From the NCBI RefSeq assembly GCF_003574735.1, contig NZ_QORW01000009.1, forward strand, positions 215,053-279,052: a DNA stretch of 64,000 nucleotides, in the 5' to 3' direction. The translations under genes were made by a program, and so were the position numbers. Below are positions 8,140 through 16,603 of this stretch, piece by piece. The notes beneath the pieces are model-generated. The model did not search any database. It saw nothing but the letters and a program-made list of their open reading frames with translations, and was not told where the DNA came from. Numbering within the stretch: the stretch's first letter is position 1; every line of letters starts with the position of its first letter. Source of the stretch: Dongia deserti. GTDB taxonomy: Bacteria; Pseudomonadota; Alphaproteobacteria; Dongiales; Dongiaceae.

Positions 8140-8776
8140 GAGTGCGAAGCAGTTCCCCGGTTTGAAGCCGGGGCGATGATGCCATGCTGGCGGTTGCGCT
8201 TCAACAACCGAAGGTGGCAATCTGGCGCGCCCTAGCAGGCGGACGCATCAGAGATGGAATTCGCCAGGATTTGCTTATCGCTATGGCATGCCATAGGCTC
8301 GCATGCGTTCCGCCAGATCGAATGAATCAGCCGCGATCTCTTCACTGGTCTTGACGTGCAGATCCGCCGCGCTTGGATAAAGTGGCTGCGCCGTAGGTGC
8401 GTGAGCCGCGCAAGCGCTGCAAATGCAATATCTGGCACGATCGTTCTTGCGCTCTTGCGACCGCGCACCTTACGGTGCGCCACCCCTCGTCCGACTCCGG
8501 CTAGGCGCGGCTGTGCCTCGCCAAACCTTCGTATCCTTCTCCCGCAAGGGGAGGAGGGGTCGCGGCTGGTTCCTCATATGCGATTGCCGTACCTCGACGC
8601 AGCGGAAGGCGCGCCTCATGGAAATTATCGACGAATGCCCGATCCATCGCACGCGGACGTCTGAAATCAGGATCGGGACCAGCCTGTCGGCCGGCTGAGA
8701 GCGGATTTCGCGCCGATTTCTGGGGTTTGGACGCGCCACTTGCGGAACTGGTTGCGCCGTCAGGGGTTGACGGCGC
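8140..8776. other. 637-base intergenic region with a possible coding relic
   Basis: No convincing gene fills this stretch. On the minus strand, 8281-8469 is open for 63 codons with protein-like composition (CICSACAAHAPTAQ, then LHVKTSEEIAADSFDLAERM) but has no usable start codon and a stop immediately upstream (8472-8470). It may be the 3' end of a decayed gene or chance. Around 8460-8565 there are short G/C-rich inverted repeats (CTCCCGCAAGGGGAG). A plus-strand 26-codon ORF (8620-8700) has no supporting context. Confidence 0.3.
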
Positions 8777-10636
8777 ATGCCAAAAGACAGGCGAAGTCAT
8801 GTCGGCCGGCTGGCCCGGGCAGCCGCGATCGGCCTGGGAGGGCTGGTCATCCTATTGGTGCTGGCGACGGGTGGCGCCGCTCTCTGGCTGTCGCGTGCCG
8901 ATCTGACGTCGATCGCGGAGCGCGGGGCCAGCGATACGCTGGGGCGTCGCGTCAGCCTGGGCAGCCTTCACGTCGACTGGGGCAATCCCCTCGGCATCGA
9001 GATCAGGGATCTCGCCATTGCCAACGCGAGCTGGGGCAGCAAACCCGAAATGATGCGGGTCGGGCGGATCTCGGCGCTCGTCGACCTCGGCTCGCTGTTC
9101 CGGGGCGTGCTCCACTATGAGCGGCTGCGCATCGCCGATGCGGCCGTCGTGCTGGAGCGCGACGGGGGTGGAAACGGGAACTGGACGTTCGGCGAAGGCG
9201 CGACCGGCCTCGCGCTGTTTCCGAAGAATCGGACCGAGTTTCCGACGCTGATCGATTTCATCGGCGATCGCGGGCTCATCACCTATCGCACGCGCAGCGA
9301 CACGCTGCTGAGCATCAGGCTCGATCATGTGGCGATCTCCTCGCCCACGGAAGATGCGCCCGCGCGTCTGCGGGCCGAAGGCGCCTACAACGATGTTCCG
9401 GCGCGCCTCGACGCCGAGACGGACTCCTACAGGACGCTGCGGGATGACAACGTGCCCTTCGGCGCGCGCTTCACCCTGGGTGGACGCGATACCGACATCG
9501 CCTTCAACGGCAAATTATGGAAGCCGCTCGACTTCGATGGCGCACGTGGTGAGCTCTCGATCAACGCTCGCACGCTCGCTGACATCATCGGCGTCATGAG
9601 TGGCAAGACGCAGGCGAACGTGCCGCTCTCGATCGGCGGGATCCTGCGGCGCGACGGCGATCTGTGGTCGCTGGCCGCGGCGAAGGGCCAAGTGAAGCAA
9701 TCCGACTTCTCGGGCGCTCTCTCGCTGAACGAAGGCGAATCCGGCCAACCCGACGACATCGCGCTCGATCTCGCTTTCAGCACGCTGGATATCGATGATC
9801 TCGCGCGCTCCTTCGCCGGCGGAGACGGCCCGCCGAGGCTAAGTGCGATCCCCCTCAAACCAAGTGCGCTGACCGTGGACATGACCGCTGCGCTGACGGC
9901 TCTGCGCGCCACCATCGGCGGACGAGACCTGCACAGCGCCGCTTTGCAGGGCCGCCTGGCAGGCGGCCAAGTGCGGGTCAAAGACCTGAGCTTTGCCTTG
10001 GGCGGAGGCGGAACGGTGCACATGGCGGCATCGCTCGCCGATCGCGAGCTCAATATGCAGGCGCGCCTCTCGCGCGCGAGGGTGAATGCGGTCGCCCGCA
10101 CCTTGGGCGCTACGGACGGCGAGATTCGCGGCCGGATGGACGGTGCTCTCACCTTCTCCATGACGGGACCGACGGTCGGCGCGGCGTTGAAGCGCAGCGA
10201 AGGTGCCGCCGTCCTCGCGCTGCGCAATGGCGCGATTGCGCGCAGCCTGGTCGAGCGGTTGTCCGCCGACCTGCGCAGCCTGTTCCGCAGCCAGGAAGGA
10301 ACCGTGCCGGTCTCCTGCCTGCTGGGCGTGGTGACGATGAAGAACGGGCTTGCCGTGCTCGCACCGCTGCGCCTGGAATCGGCCGATGCGACCGCGACCG
10401 GCGGCGGTGAGATCGACCTGCCGAACGATAAGCTCGACGTGACGATCAAGACGGAGCCGGGCAGCACCAGCTTCTTCGCGCTCGACATCCCTGTCCGGAT
10501 CAGCGGCCCGTTCGGGCGGCTCAGTGCCGAGCCGCTGGCCGACGACGATGACTACCCGCTGAAACAGCCCGCTGCCGCGCACGAGTTGCCGCCGGATCTG
10601 CTCGAGATGGCAAACGGCAGCCGATGCTGGGAGTGA
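8777..10636 (+). CDS. AsmA-family outer-membrane assembly/lipid-transport protein
   Basis: A 619-residue protein with one N-terminal membrane anchor (about residues 12-38) and a long periplasmic beta-rich region. The opening after the anchor (RADLTSIAERGASDTLGRRVSLGSLHVDWGNPLGIEIRDLAIANASWGS) is a textbook AsmA N-terminus. The C-terminal part (LAPLRLESADATATGGGEIDLPNDKLDVTIKTEPG) matches the AsmA/DUF3971-like end. AsmA-like proteins are bridge-like phospholipid transport or outer-membrane homeostasis factors. The start at 8777 is the first ATG of the frame. It is alone on its strand. Confidence 0.9.
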   Translation: MPKDRRSHVGRLARAAAIGLGGLVILLVLATGGAALWLSRADLTSIAERGASDTLGRRVSLGSLHVDWGNPLGIEIRDLAIANASWGSKPEMMRVGRISALVDLGSLFRGVLHYERLRIADAAVVLERDGGGNGNWTFGEGATGLALFPKNRTEFPTLIDFIGDRGLITYRTRSDTLLSIRLDHVAISSPTEDAPARLRAEGAYNDVPARLDAETDSYRTLRDDNVPFGARFTLGGRDTDIAFNGKLWKPLDFDGARGELSINARTLADIIGVMSGKTQANVPLSIGGILRRDGDLWSLAAAKGQVKQSDFSGALSLNEGESGQPDDIALDLAFSTLDIDDLARSFAGGDGPPRLSAIPLKPSALTVDMTAALTALRATIGGRDLHSAALQGRLAGGQVRVKDLSFALGGGGTVHMAASLADRELNMQARLSRARVNAVARTLGATDGEIRGRMDGALTFSMTGPTVGAALKRSEGAAVLALRNGAIARSLVERLSADLRSLFRSQEGTVPVSCLLGVVTMKNGLAVLAPLRLESADATATGGGEIDLPNDKLDVTIKTEPGSTSFFALDIPVRISGPFGRLSAEPLADDDDYPLKQPAAAHELPPDLLEMANGSRCWE

Positions 10637-10681
10637 GGGGATGAGCGCCACATATGAAAGGAGAAGCGCCCTTCATCACCT

Positions 10682-11023
10682 TCAATCCCCGCCGCAATTG
10701 CCGCTGCTGGCGATGATGTGCAGGATCTGCACCGATTGCGGCAACTCGATCAGGAACTCGGGATCGCGGTCGAGGTGATGGATCTGCTTGGGGTCGCTGC
10801 CGGTGAAGCGCGCCATCGCCTCGATGCTCTCCCAATAGGAGATGGTGATGAACTCGCTCTCGCCATCACGGTCCTCGCGCAGCGATTGGACGCCGAGCGC
10901 TTTCTCCTCCAGCGGCTTGATGCCCACCTCGTAATTGTAGCGCGCATACTCGTCGGCCTTTGCCGCCGGCACGCGGCCGCGCCAGATGCGCGCGATCCTG
11001 GGTTTGACGGCGCGATCGCTCAT
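10682..11023 (-). CDS. Antibiotic-biosynthesis-monooxygenase (ABM)-fold protein
   Basis: A 113-residue ferredoxin-like protein: ARIWRGRVPAAKADEYARYNYEVG, then SEFITISYWESIEAMARFTGSDP. This is the dimeric alpha/beta-barrel pattern of ABM proteins (heme-degrading or quinol monooxygenases and structural homologues). The 'isyWes.eam.rf.g' segment is diagnostic of the fold, not of the substrate. ATG 11023 sits five bases after GGGAGG; a GTG two codons upstream is rejected. It ends near the AsmA gene (convergent). Confidence 0.75.
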   Translation of the reverse strand: MSDRAVKPRIARIWRGRVPAAKADEYARYNYEVGIKPLEEKALGVQSLREDRDGESEFITISYWESIEAMARFTGSDPKQIHHLDRDPEFLIELPQSVQILHIIASSGNCGGD

Positions 11024-11075
11024 CGTCACCTCCCTCGCCGAGCTCTGCGCGGAGAACGCACCCGGCCTTCAGCCG

Positions 11076-11149
11076 TTCCCGATCGGCCGTGTCAATTCCC
11101 GATCGGCCGTGTCAATTCCCGATCGGCCGTGTCAATTCCCGATCGGCCG
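11076..11149. repeat. Tandem 20-bp repeat across the GST stop codon
   Basis: The unit GATCGGCCGTGTCAATTCCC occurs three times without change (11081-11100, 11101-11120, 11121-11140), flanked by a partial unit on each side (TTCCC at 11076-11080, GATCGGCCG at 11141-11149). The GST gene reads one copy as codons and ends at the TGA inside the next. Because 20 is not a multiple of three, each copy is read in a different frame, so copy number sets the protein's last residues. Confidence 0.95.
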
Positions 11150-11783
11150 CGGCGATTTCCGCCGCCGCCTTCCCGAAGGGCGGCCGTGCCCGCAGCCGGT
11201 CATACCAAGCGGCAAGAGCCGGATAGTCCCGGATCGATGGCCCCTTGAGCCGCTGGGTCCACAGGACGGTCATGAACATCGCGATGTCGGCGCAGGAGAG
11301 ATCGCCGCACAGAAAGTCGCGCCGGCCGAGAATTTCGGCGAGCGCGGTGAAATGATCGCGCAGTGCGGCCTCCGCCCGGGCGCCAGCCTCTTCGTCGGCC
11401 GCGCGCCGCGCCGGATCGGGGTGCGGCGGATCGGTGCGATAGAAGAAGGTGCGCGCGTGGGGAAACACAACTTCATCGGCGCGCAGTTCCATCATCCGGC
11501 ATTGCGCCCGCGCCACAGCACCTTTCGGCATCAAGGGCGGCGTCGGATAGGCTTCCTCCAGATACTCGAAGATCAAGGTCGAATCGAACAAGGTGAAGTC
11601 GCCGTCCACCAGCACCGGCACCTGTCCCTTGGGGTTGGCGGCCAGCACGTCCGGATGCTTCGGCTGATAGCCGCGCTCCTGCGTGAACGGCACCATCACG
11701 CGCTCGAACGCGACGCCCTTTTCGCTGAGGGCGATCTCCACCTTGCGCGAGAACAGGCTCAACGGCCCGGAATAAAGTTTCAT
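11112..11783 (-). CDS. Glutathione S-transferase family protein
   Basis: A 223-residue cytosolic GST. The thioredoxin-fold N-domain is complete (MKLYSGPLSLFSRKVEIAL ... NPKGQVPVLVDGDFTLFDSTLIFEYLEEAYP), with the cis-Pro before VLV and the glutathione gamma-Glu site at DST. The helical C-domain includes FLCGDLSCADIAMF, the usual N-capping and hydrophobic-staple region. The catalytic residue is probably Ser near position 9 or 12. The 3' end is made of the tandem repeat, so the last eight residues or so are recent. It is divergent from the MerR-type gene. Confidence 0.88.
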   Translation of the reverse strand: MKLYSGPLSLFSRKVEIALSEKGVAFERVMVPFTQERGYQPKHPDVLAANPKGQVPVLVDGDFTLFDSTLIFEYLEEAYPTPPLMPKGAVARAQCRMMELRADEVVFPHARTFFYRTDPPHPDPARRAADEEAGARAEAALRDHFTALAEILGRRDFLCGDLSCADIAMFMTVLWTQRLKGPSIRDYPALAAWYDRLRARPPFGKAAAEIAAADRELTRPIGN

Positions 11784-11893
11784 GACTTGTGCTCCGCTGC
11801 GCTCTCACAACGGAGCATGGATCGGGACGCTGTCAAGTTCTGACAGCAGATGGCGGTGTCCCAGTTCAAATTCCTCGAAGAGCGATGATCCAC

Positions 11894-11924
11894 TTGACCT
11901 GACCCTTGGGGCTGGCTCGATAAG
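11894..11924 (+). promoter_or_regulatory. Possible MerR-type promoter
   Basis: TTGACC (11894-11899) and GATAAG (11919-11924) are 19 bases apart, the lengthened spacing typical of promoters that MerR proteins untwist. It lies 30 bases before the GTG start of a MerR-type gene, so autoregulation is plausible. The -10 match is only moderate and no clean dyad lies between the boxes. Confidence 0.3.
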
Positions 11925-11953
11925 GACAGGGACCAACGGAGAAGGGGTGATTC

Positions 11954-12985
11954 GTGAGCCCAGCCAGGAGTCTTAGTCCCTCGCAAGCGGCGTCCAAACT
12001 TGGTGTCTCAGCCAAGGCACTGCGACTTTACGAGCAGCGCGGTCTGATCGTGCCGGAGCGGACTTCGGCGGGATGGCGAACTTACGGCCCTGCCGAGATG
12101 GCACGGGCTGCCGAAATCGTATCGCTGCGGGCGTTAGGGCTCAGTCTCGCGCAAGTGGCGCGCGTGCTCGGTGGCGATCCTAGCGACTTGGAAGCCGGTT
12201 TGGCGGCGCATGAGGCATGCCTTCACGTTCAGGCGCAGCAGATTGCCAGCACCTTGGAGAAGGTGCGCCGCATTCGGTCCGATCTCGCGCGTGGGCAGGC
12301 GCCAGCCTCCGCAGAATTAGCCCATGTCATCGATACCCGCGCCCACCTCACGGTTTCCTTTGATCTTCCCTGGCCTTGGGGCGGCGAGATGTTCGAGCTA
12401 CGCGATATCCGGCCGCTGAATTACATCACCGGCCCGCTCGGCAGCGGCAAGACGCGGTTGGCCAAGCGCCTGGCCGAAACGCTTCCCGAAACTGGATTCC
12501 TTGGCTTGGAGCGGTTGGCCGACAGCGCGAAAGCGCGTTCTCATCTCGACGCCGATGCGGCACTGAAAGCACGTGTCGAACGAGTCCTGGCTTGGCTCAT
12601 CGACGATGGCGCTCAGAGGTCAGATGCCTTGATTGCTCTAGTCGTGGCATTGGAGGCGGAAGCGCCGAGAGTGCTTGTCATCGACATGGTCGAGCAGGAT
12701 TTGGAGCAAACGACTCAAATGGCTCTTATTGCCCACTTGCGCCTGAGGATGCGGAAGGATCGTGCTCTATTTCTCCTGACCCGCTCGTCGTCAATTCTGG
12801 ACCTGGATGCTGTCGGCGGTGGCGAGACAATCTTACTGTGCCCAGCCAACCATAGTCCGCCAATGTGCGTTACTCCCTATCGGGGGAGCCCGGGTTACGA
12901 AGCCGTTGCCACCTGCCTCGCCGCTCCCGAGGTCAGGGCCAGAACGGCCGGTGTCATAGCGTGGCGACCCGACGCGATCGGATAA
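11954..12985 (+). CDS. MerR-type HTH fused to a P-loop NTPase
   Basis: A 343-residue protein. Residues 7-75 are a MerR winged helix (SPSQAASKLGVSAKALRLYEQRGLIVPERTSAGWRTYGPAEMARAAEI). A helical linker follows (about 80-120). Residues about 150-343 form a P-loop NTPase with Walker A GPLGSGKT and a Walker B-like strand RVLVIDMVEQ. The C-terminal part has AHLRLRMRKDRALFLLTRSSSILDL, like the late strands of ABC/AAA ATPases. MerR regulators normally carry a ligand-binding C-domain, so here ATP binding may replace the effector. Start is GTG 11954. Codon use is less GC-rich than the neighbours, hinting at acquisition. Confidence 0.8.
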   Translation: MSPARSLSPSQAASKLGVSAKALRLYEQRGLIVPERTSAGWRTYGPAEMARAAEIVSLRALGLSLAQVARVLGGDPSDLEAGLAAHEACLHVQAQQIASTLEKVRRIRSDLARGQAPASAELAHVIDTRAHLTVSFDLPWPWGGEMFELRDIRPLNYITGPLGSGKTRLAKRLAETLPETGFLGLERLADSAKARSHLDADAALKARVERVLAWLIDDGAQRSDALIALVVALEAEAPRVLVIDMVEQDLEQTTQMALIAHLRLRMRKDRALFLLTRSSSILDLDAVGGGETILLCPANHSPPMCVTPYRGSPGYEAVATCLAAPEVRARTAGVIAWRPDAIG

Positions 12986-13062
12986 GCAGCCCGAACGCCC
13001 CTCATTGGGCGGCAGCGATCCACATGCGATTGCTGGAACTGGATCGTCGCACGTGCCCTTGC

Positions 13063-14889
13063 CTACTCCGCCGCCTTTTTCTCCTCCAGCCGCAGCAGCT
13101 CCTTGAGCTCGGCTTCGTCCAGTGTCTCCTTCTCCAGCAGGCGCTTGGCCGCGCGCTCGAGGGCGGCGCGATGGCGCGTCAGAATCGCGACCGCGCGCTC
13201 GAAGGCCTGATCGACGATCTTGCGCACCTGCCGGTCGATCGCCGTCGCGGTGTCGTCCGAAAAGTCGCGCTCGCGCGGGCCGGCGAGCAGCGGGTTGGGG
13301 CTGAGCAAGGAGCGCTGGTCCTTCTCCAGCGCCACATGGCCCAACTCCTCCGACATGCCATATCGCGTCACCATGGCACGCGCGGTATCGGTCGCCTTGC
13401 CGAGGTCGTCCGCCGCGCCGGTGGAGAGATGCTTGAAGATGATCCACTCAGCGGCCCGCCCACCCAGCAGCACGGCCATCTTGTTCTCCAGCTCCTCCCG
13501 CGTCATCAGGAAGCGATCCTCGGTCGGGCGCTGCACCGTGTAACCCAGAGCGCCGATGCCGCGCGGAATGATCGAGACCTTGTGGATCAGGTCGGTGCCG
13601 GGCAGGGTGCTCGCGACCAGCGCATGGCCGAGCTCGTGATGCGCGACGATCTCGCGCTCGCGTGGATTGAGCAGGCGGTTGCGCTTCTCGAGGCCGGCCA
13701 CGATGCGCTCCACGGCGTTCGTGAAATCCTCCATCGTGACCTCTGCCGCGCCGCGCCGGGTCGCCAGCAAGGTCGCCTCGTTCACCAGGTTGGCGAGATC
13801 CGCGCCGGTGAAGCCGGGCGTGAGGGCCGCGATCTTCTCCGCATCCACATCAGCGGCCAGCCTGGCCTTCTTGAGATGCACGCCGAGAATCGCGATGCGC
13901 CCCGTCTTGTCCGGCCGGTCGACCAGCACCTGTCGGTCGAAGCGGCCGGCGCGCAGCAAGGCGGGATCCAATATCTCCGGCCGATTGGTGGCGGCGAGCA
14001 GCACCAGGCCGGTCGAGGAATCGAACCCGTCCAGCTCCGCCAGCAGCTGGTTCAAGGTCTGCTCCTTCTCGTCATGGCCGCCGTAGGGGCCGAGGCCGCG
14101 CGCTCGCCCGAGCGCATCGAGCTCGTCGATAAAGATGATCGCCGGCGCCCTGCCGCGCGCCTGCTCGAACAGGTCGCGGACGCGCGCGGCGCCGACACCC
14201 ACGAACATCTCCACGAACTCCGAGCCGGAGATGAAGAGGAACGGCACTTTCGCCTCCCCGGCGACCGCCTTGGCCAGCAGCGTCTTGCCCGTGCCCGGCG
14301 GTCCGACCAGCAGGATGCCCTTGGGCATGCGCGCGCCGAGGCGGCCGTAGCTTTGCGGATCTTTCAGAAATGCGACGACTTCCTTCAGCTCGTCCTTGGC
14401 TTCGTCGACGCCGGCGACGTCGTCGAACTTCACGCCGGTGTCCGCTTCGACCAGCACCTTGACCTTGCTCTTGCCGATCTGCATCAGGCCGCCACCGAGC
14501 CTGCCTGCCATCCGGCGCATGGCATAGATCCAGATGCCGACGATGATCAGCGCCGGCAGCACCCAGGAGAGCAGGTCGGTGAAGAACGTGCTCTCGATCT
14601 GGCCAGTGACGCGCACGTCATGCTGCCGCAGCTGCTGCGCGAAGTCGGGCTCCACGCGGGTCGTGACGAATTCCTGCTTGCCGTTCTCCAGCGGCTCCTT
14701 CAGCCGCCCCTGGATATAGTTATCGGAGACGGAGACCTCCGCAACCTGGCCTTCCTCCAGGTAGCGCTCGAACTCGCTGTAGGGAATCTGCGCCACCTGC
14801 CGCACGGTGGAGATCGTGCTCTGCAGCAGCAGGATGCCGATCAGGGCAAGAACCCAGTAGCCGATCTGGAACTTGGTCTGTCGTGTCAT
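13063..14889 (-). CDS. ftsH: FtsH-family membrane AAA+ zinc protease
   Basis: A 608-residue FtsH. Two membrane helices (about 10-28 and 104-123) flank a periplasmic domain. The AAA module has Walker A GPPGTGKT (196-203), Walker [10 protein letters not shown] (251-259) and the second region of homology ([20 protein letters not shown]). The protease site is HHELGH (zinc His at 418 and 422). FtsH degrades membrane and regulatory proteins such as RpoH and LpxC. This copy ends right after the protease helices and lacks the long polar tail of housekeeping FtsH; its neighbours are also not the usual tilS/folP set. It is probably an accessory paralogue. ATG 14889 follows CCGGAG. Confidence 0.95.
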   Translation of the reverse strand: MTRQTKFQIGYWVLALIGILLLQSTISTVRQVAQIPYSEFERYLEEGQVAEVSVSDNYIQGRLKEPLENGKQEFVTTRVEPDFAQQLRQHDVRVTGQIESTFFTDLLSWVLPALIIVGIWIYAMRRMAGRLGGGLMQIGKSKVKVLVEADTGVKFDDVAGVDEAKDELKEVVAFLKDPQSYGRLGARMPKGILLVGPPGTGKTLLAKAVAGEAKVPFLFISGSEFVEMFVGVGAARVRDLFEQARGRAPAIIFIDELDALGRARGLGPYGGHDEKEQTLNQLLAELDGFDSSTGLVLLAATNRPEILDPALLRAGRFDRQVLVDRPDKTGRIAILGVHLKKARLAADVDAEKIAALTPGFTGADLANLVNEATLLATRRGAAEVTMEDFTNAVERIVAGLEKRNRLLNPREREIVAHHELGHALVASTLPGTDLIHKVSIIPRGIGALGYTVQRPTEDRFLMTREELENKMAVLLGGRAAEWIIFKHLSTGAADDLGKATDTARAMVTRYGMSEELGHVALEKDQRSLLSPNPLLAGPRERDFSDDTATAIDRQVRKIVDQAFERAVAILTRHRAALERAAKRLLEKETLDEAELKELLRLEEKKAAE

Positions 14890-15009
14890 GGTGCACTCCG
14901 GAGGCTCACTCGCCTGCTTCCAGAAAACAGCCAGCCCACCCCTCGCGCTCCTGACAAACTTCGACAACAGGCCGCGTTAGGCTCCGCTCATCGGGATGGG
15001 AGGAGAGCC

Positions 15010-15507
15010 ATGGCTGGCGCGGCGCACGCGGCGGGCAAGACCGCATCCACCAATGACGGGCGCAACGACTTCGATTTCTTCATCGGGAGCTGGACCTGCC
15101 GCCACCGGCGGCTGCGCACGCTTCTGAAGGGCGCGGACGATTGGTACGAGTTCCCGGGCACCTCGGTCGCGCGCAAGATCCTGGGCGGCATCGGCAATGT
15201 CGACGAGAACGAGTTTCCGACCCAGGGCTTCAGCGGCATGACCCTGCGCTTGTTCGACCCCGCGGAGCGCCGATGGGCGATCTATTGGGCGAACAGCGTG
15301 ACAGGCCTGCTCTTCCCGCCGGTCTTCGGACGCTTCGAAAACGGGGAAGGCCGCTTCCATGGCGACGATGAGCACGAAGGCCAGCCGATCAAAGTCACGT
15401 ACCTGTGGTCCCGCATCACGCCGAATTCATGCCGCTGGGAGCAGAGCTTCTCGCGCGACGGCAAGGCGTGGGAGACCAACTGGATCATGGAATTCACGCG
15501 GGCATAG
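15010..15507 (+). CDS. DUF1579-like hypothetical protein
   Basis: A 165-residue soluble protein starting at an ATG with a strong ribosome site (GGGAGGAGAGCC). It opens after a short polar head with FDFFIGSWTCRHRRLRTLLKG and continues with WYEFPGTSVARKILGGIGNVDEN, FSGMTLRLFDPAERRWAIYWAN and KVTYLWSRITPNSCRWEQSFSRDGKAWETNW. This is the lipocalin-like DUF1579 layout (FDFFxGxW, then 'W..eqsfS.DGGktWe.nW'). The function of the family is unknown. The gene is convergent with the 55-residue gene and separated from it by a palindromic repeat. Confidence 0.75.
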   Translation: MAGAAHAAGKTASTNDGRNDFDFFIGSWTCRHRRLRTLLKGADDWYEFPGTSVARKILGGIGNVDENEFPTQGFSGMTLRLFDPAERRWAIYWANSVTGLLFPPVFGRFENGEGRFHGDDEHEGQPIKVTYLWSRITPNSCRWEQSFSRDGKAWETNWIMEFTRA

Positions 15508-15533
15508 GCATGCCTAAGCCGATTCCCCTCTTC

Positions 15534-15638
15534 CGTCATTGCCGGGCCGCCATGCAATGGCGAGACCCGGCGATCCAAGTTCTGGCGCAAAAGACAGCCA
15601 CGGCGACTTGGATCGCCGGGTCAAGTCCGGCGATGACC
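15534..15638. repeat. Palindromic intergenic repeat, GTCAT...CCGGGTC family (copy 1)
   Basis: Two inverted half-elements (GTCATTGCCGGG ... GAGACCCGGCGATCCAAG, then CTTGGATCGCCGGGTCAAG ... CCGGCGATGAC) form a long imperfect hairpin between two convergent genes. Similar elements lie at 24954, 29599, 52003 and 52914. Such repeats are common between genes in alphaproteobacteria and often act as transcription terminators or mRNA 3' ends. Confidence 0.75.
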
Positions 15639-15662
15639 GAAAGAGAAGCGACAGGCGGTCAC

Positions 15663-15830
15663 CTACTCCGCCGCGCGGATCTTTTCGCTGCTACTGCGTT
15701 CCAGCGAGGCCGTTCGTCGCCGCTCCTCTTCCGCATTCGCCTGCGGTGCCTTCTCGACTTGCTCCGGCGCGCGGCGTTGTGGTGCTGGGGTGTCGGTGAT
15801 GACGTCGAAATCGTAGGTAACGGGCTTCAT
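15663..15830 (-). CDS. Small charged hypothetical protein (55 aa)
   Basis: ATG 15830 follows a clear AGGAG ribosome site (AAGAGGAGCCGCC). The product is hydrophilic: MKPVTYDFDVITDTPAPQRR, then EQVEKAPQANAEEERRRTASLERSSSEKIRAAE, probably a short strand followed by a long charged helix. No family is recognised. The strong ribosome site and open frame favour a real gene. Confidence 0.5.
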   Translation of the reverse strand: MKPVTYDFDVITDTPAPQRRAPEQVEKAPQANAEEERRRTASLERSSSEKIRAAE

Positions 15831-15900
15831 GGCGGCTCCTCTTTCTGTTGAGCGCCGCCCGGTCATCTGATCGTCATTCGCTGGAGGGGTCCAAAACGAA

Positions 15901-15923
15901 AGGCCGCCGGATGCGGGCGGCCT
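15901..15923 (-). terminator. Intrinsic terminator after the 28-codon gene
   Basis: Perfect 8-bp stem AGGCCGCC / GGCGGCCT with a 7-base loop; on the minus strand it is followed at once by TTCGTTTT. It lies 30 bases beyond the stop codon of the 28-codon ORF at 15953-16039 and is oriented to terminate its transcript. Confidence 0.65.
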
Positions 15924-15952
15924 CGTCTGGATCAATCTCGGGTGCGCGATCC

Positions 15953-16039
15953 CTAGGCCGCTGGCATGTACCAGCGGTACCAAAATCGCTGCCCCAGCGG
16001 ATTCAAGATCTGCGGGGCGAGGGTCGGGATCAATCGCAT
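15953..16039 (-). CDS. 28-residue small protein
   Basis: ATG 16039 to TAG 15953 encodes MRLIPTLAPQILNPL then GQRFWYRWYMPAA, a hydrophobic, aromatic-rich peptide that could be a membrane-associated small protein. AAGG lies nine bases before the ATG. A good intrinsic terminator follows the stop by 30 bases, which supports transcription of this exact interval. Without homologues I cannot name it. Confidence 0.4.
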   Translation of the reverse strand: MRLIPTLAPQILNPLGQRFWYRWYMPAA

Positions 16040-16141
16040 GAGGCAACCTTAGGAGATTTCATGGTTGAGCGCAAGAACCGGAGCGTCGCCCGGTGGGGCG
16101 TTCAGCATAGTCGTTCCGATAGGAACTCCGAGGAGCGCACC

Positions 16142-16603
16142 ATGCAATTCCGCATTTCCGGCCTGCCCGCCGAGCCGTTTCAGCACCTGTTCGGCCTGAG
16201 CGATGAAGACCTGCGACGCCATGGCGCCGTGCGCCGGATCGCGGAGAACAGCGGCTATCCCTGCCGCGTCAGCCTGACCGACGCCCAGGCGGGCGACGAG
16301 GTGATCCTGGTCAATTACGAACATCAGGATGCCGATACGCCCTACCGTTCGCGCCACGCCGTCTATGTGCGCCACGGCGAGACGCGCTACGACAAGGTCG
16401 GCGAGATCCCCGAGCAATTGCGCAAGCGCCTGCTCTCCGTGCGCGCGTTCGACGAGAGCGGCATGATGGTCGATGCCGACGTGATCGAAGGCCGCCTGCT
16501 CGAGGAGATGATCGGCCGCTTCTTCGCCAACGATGCGGTGGCGTATCTCCACCTGCATTACGCGCGGCCGGGCTGCTATGCAGCGCGGGTCGATCGCGGC
16601 TAG
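16142..16603 (+). CDS. DUF1203 family protein
   Basis: A 153-residue protein: MQFRISGLPAEPFQHLFGLSDEDL, then YPCRVSLTDAQAGDEVILVNYEHQDADTPYRSRHAVYVRHG, and FANDAVAYLHLHYARPGCYAARVDRG. These blocks match DUF1203, a family of unknown function with conserved PCR, GE..lL..yeh and His-rich C-terminal motifs. ATG 16142 follows GAGGAGCGCACC; the frame is open upstream but without a better start. Its stop overlaps the stop of the convergent kinase gene (shared CTAG at 16600-16603). Confidence 0.85.
   Translation: MQFRISGLPAEPFQHLFGLSDEDLRRHGAVRRIAENSGYPCRVSLTDAQAGDEVILVNYEHQDADTPYRSRHAVYVRHGETRYDKVGEIPEQLRKRLLSVRAFDESGMMVDADVIEGRLLEEMIGRFFANDAVAYLHLHYARPGCYAARVDRG

Noticed and set aside
6427..8235. 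602-codon plus-strand open frame opposite comM
   Set aside because: Arg/His/Gln-rich composition and no motif; comM on the other strand has every expected ATPase motif.
11076..11149. Direct repeats as a CRISPR array
   Set aside because: The units are adjacent with no spacers, and no cas genes are present.
13063..14967. FtsH starting at 14967 with 26 extra residues
   Set aside because: The extension is basic and unrelated to FtsH N-termini; ATG 14889 with its ribosome site precedes the first membrane helix directly.
12865..14997. Very long plus-strand open frame (over 700 codons) opposite ftsH
   Set aside because: It is the antisense shadow of the GC-rich ftsH gene, full of His/Gln/Arg runs and without a recognisable domain. 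Only its last part (from ATG 15010) is a real gene.
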